Shown: positions 18,316 to 26,502 of the stretch, in pieces
Numbering within the stretch: position 1 is the stretch's first letter
Layout: every line of letters starts with the position of its first letter
Assembly: GCA_050180895.1 (NCBI GenBank)
Contig: JBFXDS010000005.1
Span: 124,001 to 188,000 of the forward strand
Direction of reading: 5' to 3'
Source: JBGPEQ01 sp050180895
GTDB taxonomy: Bacteria; Pseudomonadota; Alphaproteobacteria; Dongiales; Dongiaceae
Length of the DNA stretch: 64,000 nt
Made by a program: the position numbers and the translations under genes
Notes under the pieces: generated by a model
Seen by the model: the letters and a program-made list of their open reading frames with translations, nothing else
Told to the model about the DNA's origin: nothing
The model's database searches: none

Positions 18316-18336
18316 GCGGGTTATCTGAGGCGAGCC

Positions 18337-18933
18337 TCAACGGGGATAGAGAGCCTTAATGCTCTCAAGCTTGTTCAGAATCTGCTCCAGTAGCGTATTC
18401 AGTGACTTGCGCTCAGAAATGGAGAGGGTTTCCACCGTCTTGCTGATGACCGAATACATCACGGCTTCGGTCAACGCGTCGTCGGTGACGGAACGCCCCT
18501 TGGTTGTCAGTCGAATGTTACATACGCGACGATCCCGGGGATTGGCAGTCCTCTTGATCAGGCCGAGCTTCTCGAGCTGAGTGAGCTGTCGAGTCATCGT
18601 TCCCGACGGAACCAGCAGTGACTTGAACAGGTCGGTCGGTCGCAGCTCGTACGGCTCGCCCGCGCGCCGCAGGGCAAACAGCACGCGCATTTCCGGCCCG
18701 CTCACACCGAACTGTTCCGCGATGCGGTCATTGTCGCGGATCAGATAGATGCCGATGAGCAACAGGCGCGTGCGGATGCTCTGGACAAGGGCGTTGAGGT
18801 CCGGCCGCTGCTGCGCCCATTCCCGGAGTGCCGCCCGCGTTCTATTAGGAAACGCAGCGTTGCCGCGCTCCTCGCTGCGCGTCCGCCCGCGGGAGCGACT
18901 CTCGGTTGCCGCGGTACGCTTTGCCGAATCCAT
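18337..18933 (-). CDS. MarR-family transcriptional regulator
   Basis: A 198-residue protein. The winged helix-turn-helix spans about residues 85-155: FGVSGPEMRVLFALRRAGEPYELRPTDLFKSLLVPSGTMTRQLTQLEKLGLIKRTANPRDRRVCNIRLTTKG, with the wing DxR signature (NPRDRR). The flanking helices form the dimer interface. MarR repressors bind 16-20 bp palindromes and are released by aromatic ligands. It is encoded in the centre of the island and is the best candidate to bind the TATCTTCATATGAAGATA sites. The ATG at 18933 follows GGAAGGA; the longer frame is rejected. It converges with the aldolase gene, 21 bases apart. Confidence 0.93.
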   Translation of the reverse strand: MDSAKRTAATESRSRGRTRSEERGNAAFPNRTRAALREWAQQRPDLNALVQSIRTRLLLIGIYLIRDNDRIAEQFGVSGPEMRVLFALRRAGEPYELRPTDLFKSLLVPSGTMTRQLTQLEKLGLIKRTANPRDRRVCNIRLTTKGRSVTDDALTEAVMYSVISKTVETLSISERKSLNTLLEQILNKLESIKALYPR

Positions 18934-19454
18934 CTCAGTGGTCCTTCCGATAACCTGCTGTTCCCGGCAAGCAAACTCTCGATGCTCAAAATCGTCGGAA
19001 CCGCGGTGTTCTAATACGCTGCTGGACCATATCTCAACACTCTCCAAATGAAACCTACTGTGACGTAAATCGCTATACCTAACAATCCATAAGTGGATCA
19101 GGTGATGCCTCACTTTGGCGTCGGTGGAGCGTCACGAGCAGGTCGACGCCGCGCCCCCTATGGGACGCGTCGCCGACATGCTGGACCGCGTCGATGTGGA
19201 AGAAGGCGACGATCTGGTCGGTCGCTGCAAATTGCAACGCTTTTCGACAAGGCCGATCGCAAGCTGTTCCCGATCGTCGCTAACGAATGCCCAGAAGCGC
19301 CATGGCCGTAAACGCCCGTGATGGGGCGGCAGCGGCGGGGTCGAGTGCCGTGACATCTCGGCCATACCGGGCCTGGATCTCCAACAAGCCGCGGCATGGT
19401 CTGGGCGGTGATCAGCTTGAGTGGGTCCATGGCGGCGATCCTTCTCGTCGCTGC
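18934..19454. other. Region upstream of marR, no supported gene
   Basis: Frames on both strands are short and lack ribosome-binding sites. The minus strand around 19160-19430 contains DPLKLITAQTMPRLVG-like sequence that reads like the end of a decayed gene, but I cannot name it. A very degenerate half-conserved operator (ACTCTCCAAATGAAACCT, 19039-19056) lies upstream of marR and could allow autoregulation; confidence in it is low. Confidence 0.4.
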
Positions 19455-20948
19455 CTAACTGAGTTTTTCTCGCTTGCGCCGCAAGGCGGGCAGGGTTCCT
19501 GCGGTCACCAGACCAACCATCAGTAGCAGGATGGCTAGGCTGATCGGCCGCGTGATGAAGACCGTCGGATCACCCCGCGCAATCAGCATGGCGCGCCGCA
19601 AGTTCTCTTCAAGGATCGGCCCTAGCACCAAGCCGATGACGAAGGGCGCGGCCGGGCAATCCAGCCGGGTGAGGACATAGCTGATGCCTACGAGTACAGC
19701 GCAAGCATAGACATCAAACGCCTCCAGGCGATCCGAATAGACGCCGATCAGGCAGAAGACGACGATCAAGGGATAGATAAACCGGTAAGGCGTTTCCAGC
19801 ATCTTGATCCAGACGCCGACGAGCGGAAGGTTGAGGATGAGCAGCATCAGGTTACCGATCCACATACTGCCCACCAATCCCCAGAAGAGGTCCGGATGCT
19901 TGGTCATGACCTCGGGGCCGGGGATGATGCCTTGAATGAGCATGGCGCCGAGCAGCAAGGCCATGGTCGCGCCGGCCGGAATGCCGAGCGCTAGCATTGG
20001 CACGAAGTGCGTGAAGGCGGCCGCATTGGCTGCCGCCTCCGGGGCGGCGACACCCTCGATGGCGCCCTTGCCGAACCGAGCGGGCTCTTTCGCCAGTTTC
20101 TTCTCGATCGCGTAGGCGCCGAAGGATGAGACCATTGGCCCGGTGCCGGGAAGGATGCCAAGCGCGGCGCCCAGCGACGTTCCGCGCAATGTCGGCATGA
20201 TGCAAGCCTTGATATCCGCCCAGCTTGGCATCAGGTCACGCAGCTTCGTCTTCACTCTGACCCGCATTTCCGGAGATCCTAGTGTCATGCAGATATCCGT
20301 AAAGGCAAACAGGGCCAGGATGACCGCGACGAAATTCACGCCTTCGGCGAGATGGATGTCGCCCGCGGTGAAGCGCATCACTCCGGAATTCACGTCGGTA
20401 CCGATCGTGCCAACCAGCAGACCGAGGATCGACATGCTGATAGCGTTCAGCAAGGATTTTCCCGAGAGGACCGATGTGCCGACGAGAGCCAGAAAGATGA
20501 TACAGGTATACTCCGGGGCCCGAAACGACAGCGCCACCTTCACCAGCGCCGGTGAAAAGCAGGCGATGATGATGACGCCGACGCATCCCGCGAAGAACGA
20601 TGACAGCGCGGCCATGCAAAGGGCCGGTCCAGCCCGCCCCTGCCTAGCCATAGGATAGCCGTCGAGGCAGATCACGATCGAGGACGGTTCGCCTGGCATG
20701 TTGAGCATGATCGATGTGGTTGATCCGGCATGATTGGCGCCGTAGTAGATGCCGGCTAGCATGATGAGGGATGCGATAGGATCCAGCTGCATCGTCACCG
20801 GCAGCAGAACGGCAATCGCGGTGATCGGTCCCACACCAGGCAGGATGCCGACCATGGTGCCCAGCAACGCACCAATGAAACAGTGTAGGAAATTGCTGGG
20901 GCTCATCGCCACCTGAAAACCGAACAGCAGGTTTTGAAGAATTTCCAT
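19455..20948 (-). CDS. tctA: TctA, large membrane subunit of tripartite tricarboxylate transporter
   Basis: A 497-residue protein with about 11-12 membrane segments and the family signatures. These are GALLGTMVGILPGVGPITAIAVLLPVT near the N-terminus, GIYYGANHAGSTTSIMLNMPGEPSS, the mirrored GAALGILPGTGPMVSSFGAYAIEKK in the second half, and GIPAGATMALLLGAMLIQGIIPGP. It forms the cation-coupled channel for a carboxylate delivered by TctC. It is the second gene after tctB (153 bases between them) and reads toward marR. With only one TctAB in the window, it probably serves both TctC receptors. Confidence 0.95.
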   Translation of the reverse strand: MEILQNLLFGFQVAMSPSNFLHCFIGALLGTMVGILPGVGPITAIAVLLPVTMQLDPIASLIMLAGIYYGANHAGSTTSIMLNMPGEPSSIVICLDGYPMARQGRAGPALCMAALSSFFAGCVGVIIIACFSPALVKVALSFRAPEYTCIIFLALVGTSVLSGKSLLNAISMSILGLLVGTIGTDVNSGVMRFTAGDIHLAEGVNFVAVILALFAFTDICMTLGSPEMRVRVKTKLRDLMPSWADIKACIMPTLRGTSLGAALGILPGTGPMVSSFGAYAIEKKLAKEPARFGKGAIEGVAAPEAAANAAAFTHFVPMLALGIPAGATMALLLGAMLIQGIIPGPEVMTKHPDLFWGLVGSMWIGNLMLLILNLPLVGVWIKMLETPYRFIYPLIVVFCLIGVYSDRLEAFDVYACAVLVGISYVLTRLDCPAAPFVIGLVLGPILEENLRRAMLIARGDPTVFITRPISLAILLLMVGLVTAGTLPALRRKREKLS

Positions 20949-21101
20949 TGTGTCTTACCAGCCTCTTGTCCTGCGGCCCGCATGTCCCGACCCGCGTTGG
21001 TAACGGGCAAAGCCATATACGAACTTAGTCGGGATTCTGGCGCCATGCATGTTGCGGAATAGCGATCTCGCACGCGGTTTGCCGCGCCCGAGTCGGTCCC
21101 C

Positions 21102-21572
21102 TTAGAAAGGCCAAAGGAACAGGGGAATCGGCATGCCGAAAAAATGCACGAAGGTGACGCTGCTAAACGTGGCCAGTACCGCGAAGATCAGGATGACCTC
21201 GATCGGATGGGATCTGATCCGCTGCATGCAGGCAAACAGGATCGACACGAAGATCGCTGGAACGAGACCGGCATGGCCGATAGTGAAGCCAAAGCTGACA
21301 ATGCTGAAGAGGATCAAAGCGAGGGGCTTGAGGCTTTGCGGCCCGTCTTCCTCGTCCACCGTCTTGCTGCGCAATGCCTGAACGATGGCCGCCGCACCAA
21401 GAAGCGTCAGCAGAATGCCGAGCATGGCGGGGAAGTAACCCGCACCCATCTGGGTCGCGGTGCCGATCGTGTATTCTTGCGCCCAGATGAACCCGACGAT
21501 TCCGATCCCCATGAAGATGAGACCGGACGAAAGCTTTCTGGGATTAGTTCTCCCAGCAAGGCGTTTGATCAT
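21102..21572 (-). CDS. tctB: TctB, small membrane subunit of tripartite tricarboxylate transporter
   Basis: A 156-residue protein with four predicted membrane spans. The conserved MGAGYFPAMLGILLTLLGAAAI motif of TctB follows the first span, and GLVPAIFVSILFACM and the final MPIPLFLWPF complete the family pattern. It pairs with TctA downstream. GGAGGGGAAG lies just ahead of the ATG. Transcription is predicted from the operator-bearing promoter at 21848-21876, giving an unusually long leader of about 270 bases. Confidence 0.93.
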   Translation of the reverse strand: MIKRLAGRTNPRKLSSGLIFMGIGIVGFIWAQEYTIGTATQMGAGYFPAMLGILLTLLGAAAIVQALRSKTVDEEDGPQSLKPLALILFSIVSFGFTIGHAGLVPAIFVSILFACMQRIRSHPIEVILIFAVLATFSSVTFVHFFGMPIPLFLWPF

Positions 21573-21847
21573 CTTCCCCTCCTCCCACGATGGTTATCTT
21601 GTTTAGTTGGTTCTCGGCGCACCCTCCGTCGTCCTTATTCACGACCTTAGTGGGGAGCCCGCCCTGCGGGTGATCGAAGCGCTGGAGGCGTGGCAACGAA
21701 CCACTGGATCTTTGCTCGGATGCACCCGCACCACCAGGTCCGAATTCCGCCGCAATCCTCCCGACTATCGTTAGCCGCCATGCCGGCTTCTGTCTCGGCC
21801 GGCTCTCAACAATGCCAATTTATCAAGCAGGACATTAGCTTCGTAAG

Positions 21848-21876
21848 AAGTATCTTCATATGGCGCTATTTGTCAA
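21848..21876 (-). promoter_or_regulatory. Promoter and operator of tctBA
   Basis: Minus strand: TTGACA (21876-21871), 17-base spacer, ATACTT (21853-21848). The spacer contains TATCTTCATATGGCGCTA (21851-21868), with one perfect half-site and one degraded half. The remaining 21573-21961 interval between tctB and the hydroxyacid dehydrogenase gene holds no supported gene. Confidence 0.8.
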
Positions 21877-21961
21877 CGTTCGACGCCGAGGTTCGCGCGC
21901 CGAACGAGACGCTTTGCGAAACCGGCGACGCTGCGACGATGCTCGTGCAAATCCTGCTCCC

Positions 21962-22915
21962 CTAGCCGATGGTGCGCTTCAGATTACCTTCAAGCCAAGC
22001 CTCGATGTTCTCCACAACCTGACCATAGCTCAAACGATAGTTCTCCTCGATGACGTAGCCGATATGCGGCGTTAGCAGCACGTTGTCGAGCTTGCGCAAG
22101 GGATGGTCTACGGCCAGCGGTTCCACTTCGAACACATCAAGGGCCGCGCCGCGAATGCGTCCGGCGGTAAGTGCGTCGACAAGTGCTGCTTCGTCTATCA
22201 CTGCACCGCGGGAGGTGTTGATGAGAATGGCGGTTGGCTTCATCAGCGCAAGTTCGCGCCTACCGACGAGATGCCGGGTCGCGTCATTGAGCGGCACGTG
22301 CAGCGTCAGAATGTCGGCTACGCGGAAGAGGTCATCCCGCGATACGGCAATGACGTCTGCGGCGGTAGCCTTCTCCTCCGTTAGGGATCGCGACCAAGCG
22401 ACGACCGACATTCCGAAAGTCCTGCCGATCCGTGAGACGTCGCTGCCAATCCGGCCGAAACCGGCAACGCCAAGAACCTTCTCGCGCAGCCCCATGCCGA
22501 GATGCGCTTCCCAGGCACCGGCCTTCATGGATGCTGCAGATGGCGCGAGATGCCTTAACAGGCCAAGCGCCAGAGCCCAGGTGAGCTCGACCGTGGGATA
22601 GCCCAGCGTCTGGGTACCGCAGACCGGGATTCGGCGAGTGATGGCAGCGGCAAGATCCAGTGCCGCATTCCGCATGCCCAGCGTCGCGATGAGCTCGAGG
22701 TCAGGCAGGGATTGAATGATCTGGCCGGAGAATTGGGTGCGCTCTCGGTTCAACACGACAACGTGAAAACCAGCGAGCTGCGCGACGAGTGCTTTCGGTT
22801 CCGCAATGCGAGTATGAAAGAACGTGACGTGAGCGCGACCATCCAATCGGTGCCAAGGAGCACTCAATTGTGCCGCTTTTTCTGCGTCGTCAAGGACAGC
22901 GATCTTCTTGAGCAT
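21962..22915 (-). CDS. D-isomer-specific 2-hydroxyacid dehydrogenase (NAD-dependent)
   Basis: A 317-residue dehydrogenase. The Rossmann loop is VLGVAGFGRIGSDV (GxGxxG at 152-157), and the catalytic set is Arg in NTSRGAVID (236), Glu in VFEVEP (263-265) and His in TPHIGY (284). PxxTxHxPL appears as LTLHVPLNDATRHL. It would interconvert a 2-oxoacid and its D-hydroxyacid in the cytosol, fitting a late step in the island pathway or an unusual 2-hydroxy carboxylate. It ends upstream of the tctBA promoter and may have its own promoter near a degenerate operator at 22958. Confidence 0.92.
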   Translation of the reverse strand: MLKKIAVLDDAEKAAQLSAPWHRLDGRAHVTFFHTRIAEPKALVAQLAGFHVVVLNRERTQFSGQIIQSLPDLELIATLGMRNAALDLAAAITRRIPVCGTQTLGYPTVELTWALALGLLRHLAPSAASMKAGAWEAHLGMGLREKVLGVAGFGRIGSDVSRIGRTFGMSVVAWSRSLTEEKATAADVIAVSRDDLFRVADILTLHVPLNDATRHLVGRRELALMKPTAILINTSRGAVIDEAALVDALTAGRIRGAALDVFEVEPLAVDHPLRKLDNVLLTPHIGYVIEENYRLSYGQVVENIEAWLEGNLKRTIG

Positions 22916-22957
22916 GAGTGCAACCTCATGGGGCAGTGGGAAGAGTGCCAGCGCATT

Positions 22958-22988
22958 TATCTTTGGATGAAGAATTATTGTATATCAA
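22958..22988 (-). promoter_or_regulatory. Degenerate operator upstream of the 2-hydroxyacid dehydrogenase gene
   Basis: TATCTTTGGATGAAGAAT (22958-22975) matches the island operator in most positions. On the minus strand a TTGATA (22988-22983) lies upstream as a possible -35, but the -10 is poor. The assignment rests on similarity to the stronger sites nearby. Confidence 0.45.
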
Positions 22989-23114
22989 GAATCGCCTCCC
23001 TGCAGCCGGTTAAAGGGCCGACTGGTGGTCATGCCCGGCCATCGGGCGGCAATATCGAGCAGGGGCATGTCCATGGTCATGGCGGGAGCCGGAGATCCAC
23101 GATCCCTGATGCGA

Positions 23115-23144
23115 TTGACAAATGTCTTCATATGAAGATATAGT
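23115..23144 (+). promoter_or_regulatory. Promoter and operator of tctC copy 2
   Basis: TTGACA (23115-23120), spacer of 17-18 bases, ATATAG/TATAGT (23138-23144). The spacer holds TGTCTTCATATGAAGATA (23123-23140), the best-conserved operator copy with one mismatched pair. It lies in the divergent 333-base region between the dehydrogenase and tctC copy 2 genes, which holds no other supported feature besides the site at 22958. Confidence 0.88.
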
Positions 23145-23248
23145 AATAGAAAAGACGCGGTCGATGCAGGTGATACTAGAGCGACACGCGTTCTACGCGT
23201 GATGCGCTTTCGGCCGGGATCCATAGATATACCCAGGGAGGATGAAGT

Positions 23249-24229
23249 ATGAAGAGCCCAATTCGTACCCTTGCTTCGTTCGTCTTTGCTGTCGGTATCG
23301 TCGGTTCGGCGCCCAGCGCCGCTGGCGAGTATCCGGAACGGCCCGTTAACATCATCGTGCCGCTCGCAGCGGGTGGCGGTGCTGATCTCATGGCGCGACA
23401 GCTTGCACAGCAACTGTCCGAGGAGTGGGGCCAACAGGTTCTAGTGATCAATCGACCGGGCGCTAGTACGCAGATCGGCGCCGATTCCGTCGCGAAATCG
23501 AAACCGGACGGCTACAACCTACTTTTCACGTCCAACCCCCACACCGTCAATCCGGGGCTGTTCAAGACGCTGCCCTATGACACAGAAAAGGACTTCGCAC
23601 CGATCACGCTGCTCGCGGAGGTGCCCCTTCTGCTGGTTGCCCATCCGTCGCTGGGCGTCAACAGCGTTAAGGAAGTCATTGCGCTCGCAAAGGAAAAGCC
23701 AGGCACCATCAACTATAGCGACTCTGGCATCGGCGGCCCGGGCCACATGGCCATGGAGGTGTTGAAGTACAAAACCGGGACAGACATGGTGCACGTGCCC
23801 TTCAAGGGGACCGGCCAGGCACTTCCGGCTCTGCTAGGCGGAGAAACGCAGCTGTCCTTCGCCAGCGGCATTGCCACCCTACCATATATCGAATCTGGTG
23901 CACTGAAGGTGCTCGCGGTATCCGGCGGCCACCGCATCAAGTCGCTGCCGGATGTCCCGACGGTCGCTGAAGCCGCCGACATCAGGGATTTCGCCGTGGT
24001 GAGCTGGTATGGCCTATTGGCATCAGCCGGCACGCCGAAGGAGGTTGTCGACAAAATTCAGGCGACGGTGGCGAAGGCCCTCGATACCGAGGCGATGTCA
24101 CAGCTACTGGAAAAGAGCGCCGGGGTGAAAGTCGCTAGCTCCCCGGACGAGTTCGCCCAGTTCATCCATAACGAGATCGAGTCCTATAGCGAAGTCATCA
24201 AGGCGGCTAACATCGTCGTCGAACAGTAG
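23249..24229 (+). CDS. TctC/Bug-family solute-binding protein, copy 2
   Basis: A 326-residue periplasmic receptor. The signal peptide occupies about residues 1-26 (MKSPIRTLASFVFAVGIVGS then APSAAG). The Bug motifs EYPERPVNIIVPLAAGGGADLMARQLA, INRPGASTQIGADSVAK and DMVHVPFKGTGQALPALLGGE are intact. It has exactly the length of copy 1 and shares long identical runs with it (PDGYNLLF, LPYIESGALKVLAVS), so the two are paralogues. Differences cluster in the loops that contact ligand, suggesting related but distinct ligands. It heads an apparent operon with the decarboxylase-like and amidohydrolase genes. GGAGGATGAA precedes the ATG. Confidence 0.95.
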   Translation: MKSPIRTLASFVFAVGIVGSAPSAAGEYPERPVNIIVPLAAGGGADLMARQLAQQLSEEWGQQVLVINRPGASTQIGADSVAKSKPDGYNLLFTSNPHTVNPGLFKTLPYDTEKDFAPITLLAEVPLLLVAHPSLGVNSVKEVIALAKEKPGTINYSDSGIGGPGHMAMEVLKYKTGTDMVHVPFKGTGQALPALLGGETQLSFASGIATLPYIESGALKVLAVSGGHRIKSLPDVPTVAEAADIRDFAVVSWYGLLASAGTPKEVVDKIQATVAKALDTEAMSQLLEKSAGVKVASSPDEFAQFIHNEIESYSEVIKAANIVVEQ

Positions 24230-24297
24230 CCTCGGCGGCGCCCGTACCGCACTCAAACGAGACGTCGTGCACGGAATGGAGGGGAAGGACGCCAACA

Positions 24298-25290
24298 ATG
24301 CCCGATCTGCCGTTGACGATTGCTTGTTGGGATTACGACCGTACGCGCGCACTGCTTGAAGAAAGGATCAAACCAGACGGAATCTCGCTCACCTACCTCA
24401 ACCTGCCGGTTGAGGAAACTTTTTTCAGAATGCTCCGCTACCACGAGTTCGATGTCGCGGAGATGTCGCTTTCTTCCTATGTGCTCTCGCTCAACGGCGA
24501 GAGCGCTCCTTTCATCGCGATACCGATCTTTCCATCACGATGTTTCCGCCATGCCTCCATCTACGTATCGGCGAAGAGTGGAATCAGGTCGCCGCAGGAC
24601 CTCATTGGAAAGCGCGTTGGCGCCCCGGAGTATCAGATGACAGCGTCCGTTTGGATTCGCGGCATTCTGGCCGAGGAATACGGTGTTCCGGTGGAGAGCG
24701 TCACCTACTACACCGGCGGCGAGGAATCGCCCAATCGCTCGGAGAAGCTGGCACTGCAGTTGCCGCCGGACATTAGGGTGCAGCGTATCGGCCCGACGCA
24801 AACATTGTCGCGGATGCTCGAGGCGGGCGAGATCGACGCGCTCTACACCGCCCGAGCGCCGTCGTCGTTCTACAGCGGCGGCGCCAAGGTCCAGCGCTTG
24901 TTCGAGGACTATGCCGCGGTGGAGGCTGCCTATTTCGAGAAAACTAAGATCTTTCCGATCATGCACACCGTCGTCATCCGGCGCCGGCTCTATGAGCAGA
25001 ATCGATGGATCGCGCAGTCGCTCTTCAAGGCGTTTGCGGCGGCGCAGCAGGCGGCCTATCGGGACCTACACCAGACGGCTGCCCTGAAGTTCATGCTTCC
25101 CTGGCTCACCCACCACCTGGAGCAGACCGAGGCGATCATGGGTTGGGATTTCTGGACCTATGGGCTGCAGCCCAATTTTCGGACGCTCGAGAAGTTTCTC
25201 CAATACTCGCACAGCCAGGGTCTGGCGGCGCGTCTCTTCCGGCCGGAAGAACTCTTCGCCCATGAAACGTTCGAATCGTTCGTCATTTAA
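24298..25290 (+). CDS. 4,5-dihydroxyphthalate decarboxylase-like protein
   Basis: A 330-residue soluble protein beginning LPLTIACWDYDRTRALLEERIKPDGI and containing FDVAEMSLSSYVL, GVPEYQM-like GAPEYQMTASVWIRGILAEEYGV and ALYTARAPSSF. This is the family named for Pht5, which is related in fold to periplasmic binding proteins but works in the cytosol and carries no signal peptide here. Pht5 removes a carboxyl group from 4,5-dihydroxyphthalate to give protocatechuate. Many homologues are untested, so decarboxylation of a related hydroxylated aromatic acid is an inference. GGAGGGGAAGGA precedes the ATG by about ten bases. Confidence 0.85.
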   Translation: MPDLPLTIACWDYDRTRALLEERIKPDGISLTYLNLPVEETFFRMLRYHEFDVAEMSLSSYVLSLNGESAPFIAIPIFPSRCFRHASIYVSAKSGIRSPQDLIGKRVGAPEYQMTASVWIRGILAEEYGVPVESVTYYTGGEESPNRSEKLALQLPPDIRVQRIGPTQTLSRMLEAGEIDALYTARAPSSFYSGGAKVQRLFEDYAAVEAAYFEKTKIFPIMHTVVIRRRLYEQNRWIAQSLFKAFAAAQQAAYRDLHQTAALKFMLPWLTHHLEQTEAIMGWDFWTYGLQPNFRTLEKFLQYSHSQGLAARLFRPEELFAHETFESFVI

Positions 25291-25423
25291 GACTCCAACT
25301 GGACGATCGCGCGCCAGCGCGTCGGACAAGATAAAGAACAAGCGCCCGCAAGGTGTGGCCGAGGTGGTGAATCCGAGGGGATTGCATGAAGGCGAAACAA
25401 GAACCGATGCCAGCCGCGAGAGG

Positions 25424-26485
25424 ATGCAAGAGACTGCGATAGAACCGGGCCTGCCGATCATCGACGCGCATCATCATCTCCGAGACCCGGAAGGAGGCCA
25501 GCGCTATCTGTTGCCGGAGCTTCTCAAGGATGTACACGCCGGCCACAACGTTGTGGCGACGGTGGCGATTGAGATCGGCGCCATGTTCCGGGCCCGTGGC
25601 CCGGCAGAATACCGGGCCGTCGGCGAAACAGAATTCCTTTGCGGCGCCGCTGCGATGGCGGCGAGTGGGCGGTACGGCAAGACTCAAGTCGCCGCCGGGA
25701 TCGTGGGCCGCGCAGATCTGATGCTGGGAGACCGTCTGCAGCTAGTGCTAGAGGCGCACATAGCTGCCGGTGGCGGCCGCTTTCGCGGCGTTCGCATGCT
25801 GACCGCCTGGGACGATGCATACGTGCCAGCACATTGGCAGAAGGCAGACATCAAGCTGATGCCGCACCTGCTCGCGGATGCGACCTTCCGGCGTGGTTTC
25901 GCGTGTCTGGCGCCGAACCACCTCTCCTACGATGCCGTCATTTTCTTCAAGCAGATTCCTGAACTGGCGGATCTGGCTCGGACCTTTCCAAACACGACCA
26001 TCATTGTAAACCACATGGCAGGGCCGACGGGGCTCGGGCCGTATGTTGGGAGGACCAGCGAGGTGTTTGCCCATTGGCGCAAAGGAATTCGGGAACTAGG
26101 CGCTTGTTCGAACGTCTACATTAAGATCGGCGGCATTCGCCAAGCGGGCATCCCGATTCCCGGCCGGGCTTTCGGCGAGCAAGGAGCCTATCGTACGATG
26201 CCATCATCGGCGGAGCTGGCAGCGGCTTGGCGTCCCTACATAGAAACGTGCATCGAAGCGTTCAGCATCCGGCGGTGCATGTTTGAAAGCAATTTCCCGC
26301 CGGAGAGCATCCTGGTCGACTACGTCACCCTGTGGAACGCATTCAAGCGAGCAAGCGCCGGCTGTACCGACGAAGAACGCGCCTTCCTGTTCTGCGGCGC
26401 GGCGGCGACAGCCTATCGCCTGCCAAACATAGTCGAGATGATGCTGCCGGCGGGGGAACAAGTCGCTACGCCGGCAGTCAGATAG
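25424..26485 (+). CDS. Amidohydrolase family 2 (TIM-barrel metal-dependent hydrolase)
   Basis: A 353-residue protein. The metal-binding start IDAHHHLRDPEGG (HxH) is near residue 15, with RGVRMLTAW, the barrel-strand His in TTIIVNHMAGPTG, and the C-terminal RCMFESNFPPES supplying a late acidic residue. Relatives hydrolyse lactones such as 2-pyrone-4,6-dicarboxylate and sulfomuconolactone, or decarboxylate hydroxybenzoates, so it would suit ring-cleavage product processing. The frame is open well upstream, overlapping the previous gene; the ATG at 25424 gives the usual N-terminus, although a TTG at 25381 is possible. It converges with the MFS gene. Confidence 0.8.
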   Translation: MQETAIEPGLPIIDAHHHLRDPEGGQRYLLPELLKDVHAGHNVVATVAIEIGAMFRARGPAEYRAVGETEFLCGAAAMAASGRYGKTQVAAGIVGRADLMLGDRLQLVLEAHIAAGGGRFRGVRMLTAWDDAYVPAHWQKADIKLMPHLLADATFRRGFACLAPNHLSYDAVIFFKQIPELADLARTFPNTTIIVNHMAGPTGLGPYVGRTSEVFAHWRKGIRELGACSNVYIKIGGIRQAGIPIPGRAFGEQGAYRTMPSSAELAAAWRPYIETCIEAFSIRRCMFESNFPPESILVDYVTLWNAFKRASAGCTDEERAFLFCGAAATAYRLPNIVEMMLPAGEQVATPAVR

Positions 26486-26502
26486 GACTCAAGCCGCGAC
26501 GC

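Noticed and set aside
24298..25290. Periplasmic binding protein
   Set aside because: The fold is shared with binding proteins, but there is no signal peptide and the motifs fit the dihydroxyphthalate-decarboxylase-like family.
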